Shown in pieces: positions 26,821 to 33,215 of a stretch of 64,000 nt of DNA. A model generated the notes under the pieces. The model worked only from the letters and a program-made list of their open reading frames with translations. It did no database searches and was not told the origin of the DNA. Positions within the stretch are counted from its first letter, which is position 1. Each line of letters opens with the position of its first letter. Both the position numbers and the translations under genes were made by a program. The DNA comes from Lachnospiraceae bacterium (GTDB lineage Bacteria; Bacillota; Clostridia; Lachnospirales; Lachnospiraceae): assembly GCA_015058015.1 (NCBI GenBank), contig SVDM01000015.1, positions 1 to 64,000 of the forward strand, in the 5' to 3' direction.

Positions 26821-27605
26821 CAGACGCTACCCCCTTCAAAACTGTTTCTAACCTTAGCCACCAGTTCATTAAAATGGGCTGACTCCTTGACTTCCAGGGC
26901 TCTTGGTCTATCCAGGTCCACATCAACAATTGCTGAAAGCCTGCCAGGATGGGGTGACAAGACGCATATCCTGTCTGACAGGAACACTCCTTCCTGAATG
27001 TTATGGGTTACAAAAAGGATGGTTTTGTTGGTAGCTCTCCAGATTCGAAGTAAATCTTCATGGAGCTTCTCCTTTGTAAACTCATCAAGAGCTGAGAAAG
27101 GTTCATCCATAAGAAGGATATCCGGGTCAAGTCCGAAGGCTCTTGCTATGTTGGCTCTTTGCTGCATTCCTCCTGATAACTGCTTTGGATAGTGGTTTGC
27201 AAAGTCTTTAAGTCCCACCATCTCAAGCATCTCATCTGCTCTATCAGACCGCTCCCCTTTGGAATAACCCATAATTTCCATTGGAAGCTCTACATTCTTC
27301 TTAACTGTTCTCCAGTCAAAGAGCACCGGTTGCTGAAACACAAAACCGAACTTTTGCTGGAGCCTTACCTCCTTGGGAGTCATGCCCTGAATATGTACAT
27401 CTCCCTCTGTGGGTTTTTGCAAATCTGCCACACACCGAAGGAGTGTGGTCTTACCACATCCGGAGGGTCCAAGGAGTGCAATGAACTCTCCCTTGTAAAT
27501 CTCCAGATTCACATTAGTTAAAGCCTGTACGTCATTATCCTCATTATCTTTAAAGGTTACCCCCATGTTTCTTGTTTTAATCTCAATTTCTCTCTCAACA
27601 CCCAT
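26820..27605 (-). CDS. ABC transporter ATP-binding protein (SsuB/ThiZ-like)
   Basis: A 261-residue ABC ATPase: Walker A GPSGCGKT (46-53), Q-loop VFQQPVLFDW, signature LSGGMQQR, Walker B ILLMDEPFSALDEFT and the switch His in FVTHNIQEGVFLSDR. This is the nitrate/sulfonate/taurine group. AGAGGAA precedes the ATG at 27605. It is the first gene of the long pyrimidine operon (27605 to 19097). Its leader starts near 27684, directly after a promoter that carries the proposed PucR box. Confidence 0.92.
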   Translation of the reverse strand: MGVEREIEIKTRNMGVTFKDNEDNDVQALTNVNLEIYKGEFIALLGPSGCGKTTLLRCVADLQKPTEGDVHIQGMTPKEVRLQQKFGFVFQQPVLFDWRTVKKNVELPMEIMGYSKGERSDRADEMLEMVGLKDFANHYPKQLSGGMQQRANIARAFGLDPDILLMDEPFSALDEFTKEKLHEDLLRIWRATNKTILFVTHNIQEGVFLSDRICVLSPHPGRLSAIVDVDLDRPRALEVKESAHFNELVAKVRNSFEGGSV

Positions 27606-27635
27606 AGCCGGTTCCTCTTTTCTTCAGTAATAAAA

Positions 27636-27682
27636 CAAAACACAGCCCCGGCCTTTGCTTTCAGCGCCGTTGCTGTGTTTTG
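27636..27682 (-). terminator. Leader hairpin with T run upstream of the pyrimidine operon
   Basis: CAAAACACAGC (27636-27646) pairs with GCTGTGTTTTG (27672-27682), with further GC pairing inside, and TTTTATT follows on the minus strand. It may end the alcohol-dehydrogenase transcript. Because the predicted start site (about 27684) lies right at its edge, it would also form the very 5' end of the importer mRNA. Confidence 0.65.
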
Positions 27683-27690
27683 ATATCTAA

Positions 27691-27719
27691 AGTATATTTA
27701 TAGTTCCCGATATGTTCAA
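27691..27719 (-). promoter_or_regulatory. Promoter of the importer/pyrimidine operon
   Basis: On the minus strand: TTGAAC (27719-27714), 17 bp, TATACT (27696-27691). The proposed PucR palindrome lies immediately upstream of the -35. Confidence 0.6.
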
Positions 27720-27729
27720 TTTGCCCCGG

Positions 27730-27745
27730 CACAAAAGTCTTTGTG
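27730..27745. promoter_or_regulatory. Proposed PucR box 1
   Basis: CACAAA-AGTC-TTTGTG, extended by a further G/C pair on each side. The centre is 41-42 bp from the near edge of the -10 box, an activator-like position. The same palindrome occurs at 30358 in the same geometry. Confidence 0.55.
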
Positions 27746-27756
27746 CTTTAGCACAT

Positions 27757-28914
27757 TCAGGAAATCAGCTTGTGATATATTCTTTCACAATCTTCTTTTG
27801 CCACTGTTTTCCTTGTATTACCCGGGCTTCCTGAGGCTATGGCATCCTCTGCCATCTTGGGGATATTTCTTATAAAGTCCTCTTCCTTTATTCCGTACCC
27901 CGTAATTGTGGGAATCTCACATATACCCACAAGTTCTTTTACTGCCTCAATAAATATCCCTGCCGCTACACTGTCTTTTTCACCATGGCCCACCAGACCA
28001 CATGCTCTTCCAAGATCTGCAAAACGTTCTACAGCTCCGTCCACCGCAAATCCAAGGCATTCGGGAAGAAGCATGGCGTTGCTGACACCATGGGATACAT
28101 GGAAGAGGGCGCCAATGGGTCTGCTCATTCCGTGTACTATGGTTACGCTGGCATTGTTTATACATACCCCGGCCTCGAAGGCTGCAAGTGCCATCTGTTC
28201 TCTCGCCTTCCCGTCATTCCCGTTTTTATAACTGATGGGAAGGTACTTCATAATACGCTTTACCGCTGAGATGGCATATACATCCGTAAGGGGCGTAGCC
28301 TTCTTGGATGTATAGCTTTCAACCGCATGAGTTAAAGCATCAAGACCTGTAGCTGCCGTTACGCTCTTTGGCATATCCAAAGTGTACTCATAATTAATTA
28401 TTGCCAGATCGGGAATAAGGCAATCTCCCTTAAGAAGCATCTTGATATCTCTTACAGTATCCGTAATTACCGTAAATTTTGTGGCCTCGGACCCTGTTCC
28501 GGAGGTAGTGGGAATTGCCACAATCTTTGGCATAGCGCATACAATCTCTTTGCCGAGAAAGTCAGCTATATTCACGTCCTCCTTTTGCCCTGCCATAAGA
28601 GCTATGGCCTTGGCTGAATCAAGGGGGCTTCCTCCGCCTATTCCTATTACAAAATTGCTTCGACTCTTTTTATATGCAAGGACGCCCTCTGCAATCATCT
28701 CATCTGTAGGTTCGCCGCATATTCCGTCGAATACCATATAAGCAATCTCCAGTTTTTCCAATACTCTTTTAAGCTCTCCTACCATTGGAGACTTTGATAC
28801 GTGGGGTCCGGTTACTATTAAAGCCCGGTTGCCGTATCCCTTTAAATAGGGAGCTGCCTCATTTAAAGCATCGCTTCCCACCAGCACATGGGTAGGAATT
28901 GCAAAATGTGCCAT
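27757..28914 (-). CDS. Iron-containing alcohol dehydrogenase (candidate malonate-semialdehyde reductase)
   Basis: A 385-residue group III, iron-dependent alcohol dehydrogenase. The NAD(P)-binding GIGGGSPLDSAKAIALM motif, PTTSGTGSEAT, and metal-binding His residues in LTHAVESYTS, VHGMSRPIG and VSHGVSNAML are all present. The family reduces aldehydes such as succinic or malonic semialdehyde. Encoded just after a beta-alanine-type aminotransferase within a uracil-degradation locus, it most likely reduces malonate semialdehyde to 3-hydroxypropionate; this is inference from context. AAAGGAG precedes the ATG. It shares an operon with the aminotransferase (18-nt gap). Confidence 0.88.
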   Translation of the reverse strand: MAHFAIPTHVLVGSDALNEAAPYLKGYGNRALIVTGPHVSKSPMVGELKRVLEKLEIAYMVFDGICGEPTDEMIAEGVLAYKKSRSNFVIGIGGGSPLDSAKAIALMAGQKEDVNIADFLGKEIVCAMPKIVAIPTTSGTGSEATKFTVITDTVRDIKMLLKGDCLIPDLAIINYEYTLDMPKSVTAATGLDALTHAVESYTSKKATPLTDVYAISAVKRIMKYLPISYKNGNDGKAREQMALAAFEAGVCINNASVTIVHGMSRPIGALFHVSHGVSNAMLLPECLGFAVDGAVERFADLGRACGLVGHGEKDSVAAGIFIEAVKELVGICEIPTITGYGIKEEDFIRNIPKMAEDAIASGSPGNTRKTVAKEDCERIYHKLIS

Positions 28915-28932
28915 ACTTATCCACTCCTTTTT

Positions 28933-30264
28933 CTAGATAAAGGTGGTATCCACAATTGTAAGGACTTCATCCAACTTAGCCAGTTCTTCCTTTACCTGCT
29001 CTTTAGTAATAATAAGAGGCGGGCAGACAAATACCATGTTCTCGTGGGAATAAGTCATAAATCGCCTTTCCTTTAAGAGTCCTATTACCTTGCCCATTAC
29101 TCCCTCCGGATCTTTGCCGTAAGCTACAAGGGGCTCCTTGGTGGCCTTGTCCTTTACAAGCTCCACGCAGGAGAAGAGACCGATGTGTCTTACGTCGCCC
29201 ACGCAAGGGTGCTTTTCTTTAAGTTCATCCAGAATATCTGCTAAAACCGCGCCCACTTTTGTAACATTCTCGGGGATATTGGCCTTGGTGTAGTAGTTTA
29301 CACAGGCAACTCCCGCCGCACATGCCAAGGGGTGTCCGCTGTAGGTGAGCCCGCAGGATAAAAGGTTGTCATCAAAGTATGCTGCAATCTTCTTAGATAC
29401 CGCAACTCCACCAAGCTGAATATATCCGCAGGTTACACCCTTTGCAAATGTCACGATATCCGGTACTACATCAAAATTCTCGAAGGCAAACATCTTGCCG
29501 GTTCTGCACCATCCCGCCATAACTTCGTCACATATCATTATGATTCCAAATTCATCGCAGATCTCTCTTACACCCGGAAGGTAGCCTTTTGGCGGAATTA
29601 TGATTCCGTTAGAACCTGTAATGGTCTCCATTACGATAGCTGCCACGTTGTCCGGACCCTCGTAGATTATCTGTTCCCGTAGCTTAGTCAGATAGAACTT
29701 AGTCGCCTCTTCTTCTGATTTAAACTCGATGGGTTCTCTGTATATGTATGGATCGAAGAATTTAACGAATCCCGGAATTCCCGGCTCTAAGGGGTATCTT
29801 CTGGGCTCACCCGTTAAGTTACCGGCTCCGAAGGAAGAACCGTGGTAGCTTCTGTAACGGCTAAAGACCTTCTTTCTTCCCGTAAACATTCTTGCAATCT
29901 TTATAGCATTCTCATTGGCGTCAGCACCGGCATTGGTAAAGAATACTTTACCAAAGGTGTCCGGAAGAAGGTCAATTATCATCTTGGCCAGCTTTGCTCT
30001 CGGCTCTGATGCAATAGAGGGTCCGATGTAGCAATACTTGTCTACCTGCTCTTTGATGGCATCTGCTATGTCTGTGTTGCCGTAACCAAGGTTTAGGTTA
30101 ACAAGCTGTGATGCCATATCCGAATAACGATTTCCGTCAAAATCGTAGTAGTATATCCCTTCTGCTTTTTCCACCGGAATGGGGTTTAGGTTGCCCTGTT
30201 TGCTCCATGACTGTAATACATATTGTTTTTGTGTCTCTGTTATTTCTTTTCCCGTCATTCCCAT
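28933..30264 (-). CDS. Class III PLP aminotransferase (candidate beta-alanine aminotransferase)
   Basis: A 443-residue PLP-dependent omega-aminotransferase. It shows YHGSSFGAGNLTGEPRR, the PLP-ring Asp in MICDEVMAGWCRTG and the Schiff-base Lys in VTFAKGVTCGYIQLGG. Family members act on beta-alanine, GABA, taurine and similar omega-amines. With N-carbamoyl-beta-alanine hydrolysis encoded next door, beta-alanine is the best guess, giving malonate semialdehyde. GGAAGGAAG precedes the ATG. It has its own promoter with the second proposed PucR box and is followed by the alcohol dehydrogenase. Confidence 0.88.
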   Translation of the reverse strand: MGMTGKEITETQKQYVLQSWSKQGNLNPIPVEKAEGIYYYDFDGNRYSDMASQLVNLNLGYGNTDIADAIKEQVDKYCYIGPSIASEPRAKLAKMIIDLLPDTFGKVFFTNAGADANENAIKIARMFTGRKKVFSRYRSYHGSSFGAGNLTGEPRRYPLEPGIPGFVKFFDPYIYREPIEFKSEEEATKFYLTKLREQIIYEGPDNVAAIVMETITGSNGIIIPPKGYLPGVREICDEFGIIMICDEVMAGWCRTGKMFAFENFDVVPDIVTFAKGVTCGYIQLGGVAVSKKIAAYFDDNLLSCGLTYSGHPLACAAGVACVNYYTKANIPENVTKVGAVLADILDELKEKHPCVGDVRHIGLFSCVELVKDKATKEPLVAYGKDPEGVMGKVIGLLKERRFMTYSHENMVFVCPPLIITKEQVKEELAKLDEVLTIVDTTFI

Positions 30265-30319
30265 ATATATCTTCCTTCCTGTGCTCTTTACGCACCTTTT
30301 TTGTTATCTGATATCTGTC

Positions 30320-30347
30320 ATTATAGGATTCTTGCTTTCGGATACAA
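30320..30347 (-). promoter_or_regulatory. Promoter of the aminotransferase operon
   Basis: On the minus strand: weak -35 TTGTAT (30347-30342), 16 bp, perfect -10 TATAAT (30325-30320). A poor -35 beside an upstream palindrome fits activator dependence. Confidence 0.55.
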
Positions 30348-30357
30348 TAAATCAAAA

Positions 30358-30373
30358 CACAAATCGGTTTGTG
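30358..30373. promoter_or_regulatory. Proposed PucR box 2
   Basis: CACAAA-TCGG-TTTGTG. The centre is 40-41 bp upstream of the near edge of the -10 box of the aminotransferase promoter, within 1 bp of the spacing at box 1 (27730-27745). Confidence 0.55.
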
Positions 30374-30389
30374 CTGTGGCATAAGAAAA

Positions 30390-30411
30390 AAGTGCCGCTT
30401 TCGCGACACTT
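30390..30411 (-). terminator. Terminator after pucR
   Basis: A nine-position stem with one mismatch (AAGTGTCGC / GCGGCACTT on the minus strand, GAAA loop) followed by TTTTTTCTT. It lies 9 nt after the pucR stop codon and isolates pucR from the aminotransferase operon. Confidence 0.75.
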
Positions 30412-30419
30412 CTTTCTTC

Positions 30420-31583
30420 CTACATGATATCCGAGAGATTAAAAGCTATCATTAGTTCCGTTCTGGCACTTAATGATGACATCTCAACTCCCAATAATTC
30501 TTCAATTTTATTCAACTTGTAGTTTATGGTGTTTCGGTGGACGAAGAGTTCATCTGCCGCATCCTTTACACTTCCGTTATGAGAGAGGTAACAGCGCAGA
30601 GTTGTGCATAGATCTGTTCCGTTTACATTATCATAATCCTTCAGGGCCTTAAGGGTATGATTGTAGTATTCTTTTATTAAATCCCTGTCCTCGATTCCCA
30701 TAAGAAGCCTGTATATCCCCAGATTATTATAGAAGATCTTGTCCTCTCCTATCTTACCTCTTGATTGAAGCCTTCTTATTGCTTTTGCCTGGTTATAACT
30801 TTTATATACGCAGCGAACGCTTTTGGTAAGCCTGCCTACGCCCATATACAGATTCTCTCCCTCCTTTAGAATTCTTTTAACATTTGCCTGCACATCCCTT
30901 ACCTTGCTTATCAACCGGTCCTCAGTGATATTTGCCAGGATAAGAATGATATCGCTGTCATTTACAAAAACAGCAAAATTGTCTGTAGTTCGACGAAGAT
31001 TATTATCTATACTCCAACATAGGGTTTCAAGACGTTCCTCCGTAACCTTTTCCTTAGATTTTACCTTCATTACCGTTACGCTGTAATTCCATTTCACCCG
31101 GAAGGAACGCTGAGATAAAGGCACAACATAGAGTTCCTCCTGTTTGGGAAAAAATATGGCATTCTTAAACGCTGCCGAAGTCTCCATCATTCTCTGCTCT
31201 TCTTTTGTTATTGCAAAGCAGAATATGTGCATAATCTCCGCCAAGTGAGCCTTCCAGGGTACAACAAACAAAGGAAAATCCATGTCATTGCAATAGAAGA
31301 ATGCTTCCTCCGGAATAGTTTCTATAAAGGGTCCGATGTTAATTATAAGACCGGCTGCTTTTCTTTCATGGAATGCCTTAATAAGATTTAATATATCTTC
31401 CTTTGATGTAAGACCAATCCCCGTTGTGATAACCAAATGTCCCGCATCAAGAAAGTCCGTTGCTTCCATTGTCTCCGCCATATGAACCCAGGTTACAAGG
31501 TTTGTCATTCCACCTTCTCCTGCCACCAGGGTCAAATCCATGTCCTTTGCCTTCTCCGTAAGTCTTCTAAGTTCAATTGCCAT
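30420..31583 (-). CDS. PucR-family transcriptional regulator
   Basis: A 387-residue PucR-type regulator. The N-terminal PucR sensory domain (about 8-120, LTLVAGEGGMTNLVTWVHMAE) is followed by a GGDEF-like central segment and a C-terminal helix-turn-helix (about 325-380, LSHNGSVKDAADELFVHRNTI). Relatives activate purine- or pyrimidine-degradation genes in response to pathway metabolites. Its place beside the pyrimidine locus makes it the likely activator, acting at the two CACAAA-N4-TTTGTG boxes. A terminator-like hairpin lies in its own leader (31612-31645). Confidence 0.9.
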   Translation of the reverse strand: MAIELRRLTEKAKDMDLTLVAGEGGMTNLVTWVHMAETMEATDFLDAGHLVITTGIGLTSKEDILNLIKAFHERKAAGLIINIGPFIETIPEEAFFYCNDMDFPLFVVPWKAHLAEIMHIFCFAITKEEQRMMETSAAFKNAIFFPKQEELYVVPLSQRSFRVKWNYSVTVMKVKSKEKVTEERLETLCWSIDNNLRRTTDNFAVFVNDSDIILILANITEDRLISKVRDVQANVKRILKEGENLYMGVGRLTKSVRCVYKSYNQAKAIRRLQSRGKIGEDKIFYNNLGIYRLLMGIEDRDLIKEYYNHTLKALKDYDNVNGTDLCTTLRCYLSHNGSVKDAADELFVHRNTINYKLNKIEELLGVEMSSLSARTELMIAFNLSDIM

Positions 31584-31611
31584 ATTTATTACCTATCCCT
31601 TTAACATGCAA

Positions 31612-31645
31612 AAAGGCGCCTTGTACATATGTACAAAACGCCTTT
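31612..31645 (-). terminator. Hairpin in the pucR leader
   Basis: AAAGGCG pairs with CGCCTTT, and inside it TTGTACAT pairs with ATGTACAA; T residues follow on the minus strand. It lies 28 nt upstream of the pucR start, so it would be read before the gene if transcription starts near the 31787-31792 TATAAT. It may be an attenuator or the end of an upstream transcript. Confidence 0.5.
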
Positions 31646-31808
31646 GTTCTTCCATCTAATTCAAAAAGATACATAAGATTTTGAATTATGTCAAGAAGAA
31701 TTTTCAGCCTTTGCCGAGCCTGTGTAAAATAGACTACTTCTGTTGCATTGCTGTCTGCCGGAATTGCGGTAAGACTACCAATCCATATTATATCAGACAA
31801 TTCATGAA

Positions 31809-31844
31809 GCAATATTAACATGTGAATTTACATGTTAATATTGC
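31809..31844. promoter_or_regulatory. 15-bp perfect palindrome, toxin-antitoxin operator
   Basis: GCAATATTAACATGT (31809-31823), 6-nt spacer GAATTT, then the exact complement (31830-31844). The right arm overlaps the -35 of the antitoxin promoter; the left arm overlaps the region upstream of the minus-strand -10 (TATAAT at 31792-31787) facing pucR. It is best read as the autoregulatory site of the toxin-antitoxin pair. Confidence 0.65.
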
Positions 31845-31869
31845 ATGTCACTATTTCGTCGTGTATAAT
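31841..31869 (+). promoter_or_regulatory. Promoter of the toxin-antitoxin operon
   Basis: TTGCAT (31841-31846), 17 bp, TATAAT (31864-31869), 20 nt before the antitoxin start codon. The -35 overlaps the palindrome at 31809-31844. Confidence 0.7.
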
Positions 31870-31889
31870 AAAACCATGAGGTGATTACA

Positions 31890-32153
31890 ATGCCAAACAT
31901 TAAACCAATATCAGATTTGAGAAACTATACAGAAGTCCTGAAAGAAGTTGATTCTTCTAATAGGGTATACCTTACTCGTAACGGTCACGGAGAATATGCA
32001 ATTCTCAGCATGGCTGAAATCGACAAACTGGATCGTTACAAAGCTGCGTATAAGCTGTTTGCCAAGTTGAAGAATGCCGAGAGACGTGCTGAAGTCGAAG
32101 GCTGGGTTGACGCCGAAGAATTAGAGAAAGAGCTGGGACTTACCGAAGATTGA
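31890..32153 (+). CDS. Phd/YefM-type antitoxin
   Basis: An 87-residue antitoxin with the Phd/YefM N-terminal DNA-binding fold (IKPISDLRNYTEVLKEVDS, VYLTRNGHGEYAILSMAEID) and a variable, acidic C terminus (EELEKELGLTED) that would wrap the toxin. The ATG at 31890 has GAGGTG 6 nt upstream. Its last codon and stop overlap the toxin start. It should neutralise the toxin and repress the operon at the palindrome just upstream. Confidence 0.88.
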   Translation: MPNIKPISDLRNYTEVLKEVDSSNRVYLTRNGHGEYAILSMAEIDKLDRYKAAYKLFAKLKNAERRAEVEGWVDAEELEKELGLTED

Positions 32154-32500
32154 TTTACAAAGTAAAATACTCACCTGATGCATCAGATAAACTAAAAGAA
32201 CTAAAGCGCACCATCACCGCTTCTCGTGGCAGTAATGATGCGCTAAAATATGTCTCGTCTATAACTAATTCGGTAAAGAATCTTGGTGTAAGCCCTCTAA
32301 AAGGACCATCTGTTGCAGCCTTTCTCGGAATTGAGACCTCGTATAGATTTCTTCATATTTATCACTATTACATATTCTACAGAGTAGATACGCCTATCAT
32401 TTATATCACTGATATTTTTCACGAACGAGAGGATTTCATGCGTGAATTATTTGGAATCAGTAGTCGAACAGAAGAAAGTATAGACTATTGGGGTGAATAA
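32150..32500 (+). CDS. RelE/ParE-family toxin
   Basis: A 116-residue toxin of the RelE/ParE superfamily (YKVKYSPDASDKLKELKRTI, ETSYRFLHIYHYYIFYRVD, YITDIFHEREDFMRELFG). It starts at TTG (32150), overlapping the antitoxin stop (ATTGA), so translation is coupled. RelE toxins are ribosome-dependent mRNA nucleases and ParE toxins poison gyrase; sequence alone does not decide between them. The gene ends 1 nt before the convergent ECF transporter gene. Confidence 0.86.
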   Translation: MIYKVKYSPDASDKLKELKRTITASRGSNDALKYVSSITNSVKNLGVSPLKGPSVAAFLGIETSYRFLHIYHYYIFYRVDTPIIYITDIFHEREDFMRELFGISSRTEESIDYWGE

Positions 32501-32501
32501 A

Positions 32502-33125
32502 CTATGCTTTTACTGCAGATGTCTTCTTTTTTACTTCCACATCCCCTAAGAGGCCGGCTCTGAAAAGAACTGCTCGAAGAGCAAGATATGCAACCACGGC
32601 TATGGCAGAATTAATTACCGCGTTTATTATTGTGGCATAGGTTGTAACCGCTACCAGGGCTTTGATTGCTGATGCTGCCTTGTCTGCATTGGGGATAAGC
32701 AGTGTATACCATACATATTTTAAGGCCGGCTCAAAGATGCAGTTAAATCCCAAGCCTGCAACGGCTGATATAACTGTCCATCTTGCTATATATGCCTTGT
32801 TATGCTCCTTGGAAAGCTTGGCAATCTTATGGGCAACAAGGCCTACAATAAGACCTATAACCAGCTTGGTGATAAATGTTCTTGGTGCCGACTCGGCGTA
32901 TCCGCCTAAAAGGTCTGCCAGGGTAAGTCCCACAGCACCTGCCGCTCCTCCGTAAGGTCCGCCAAGGAGCAGGGAGCCTAGTACTACAAAGGCATTTCCT
33001 ATATGAATCTTGGTTCCCATGGCATTGATTGCGGGGAATATGGCATATCCTACATAGCACAGGGCTGCCATAAGTCCAGCATATGTTACTTTTAACAGTG
33101 TCTTGTTGTTTTCGAAAGTATTCAT
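32502..33125 (-). CDS. ECF transporter S component (vitamin-type)
   Basis: A 207-residue protein with about six helices and the usual S-component pattern: LLKVTYAGLMAALCYVGY near the N terminus, then IHIGNAFVVLGSLLLGGPYG and AGAVGLTLADLLGGY. It would bind a vitamin or related micronutrient and use a shared ECF energising module encoded elsewhere. The substrate is not certain. A divergent MocR-type PLP regulator suggests vitamin B6 (PdxU-like), but thiamine, queuosine precursor or niacin cannot be excluded. GGAGAG precedes the ATG. Confidence 0.85.
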   Translation of the reverse strand: MNTFENNKTLLKVTYAGLMAALCYVGYAIFPAINAMGTKIHIGNAFVVLGSLLLGGPYGGAAGAVGLTLADLLGGYAESAPRTFITKLVIGLIVGLVAHKIAKLSKEHNKAYIARWTVISAVAGLGFNCIFEPALKYVWYTLLIPNADKAASAIKALVAVTTYATIINAVINSAIAVVAYLALRAVLFRAGLLGDVEVKKKTSAVKA

Positions 33126-33178
33126 TTTCCTCTCTCCTCTTTTGTTTCTATTTATTGTTGATTAATATAGCATCAAAG

Positions 33179-33198
33179 TGGTAATATAAAAACTACCA
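33179..33198. promoter_or_regulatory. TGGTA...TACCA motif between the ECF and MocR genes
   Basis: TGGTA and TACCA flank an A/T-rich centre (GGTAATATAAAAACTACC). It overlaps the likely -35 of the ECF gene and lies 18 nt upstream of the MocR start codon. A near copy lies upstream of larB (13059-13074). Confidence 0.4.
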
Positions 33199-33215
33199 AA
33201 AGGAGAATTTTTTAT

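Noticed and set aside
31573-31821. An 82-codon minus-strand frame upstream of pucR (LSDIIWIGSLTAIP..., FTQARQRLKILLDIIQ)
   Set aside because: It starts inside the toxin-antitoxin palindrome, has no ribosome site, runs through a terminator-like hairpin and overlaps the pucR start. It could be a decayed gene, but I cannot support it as a functional one.
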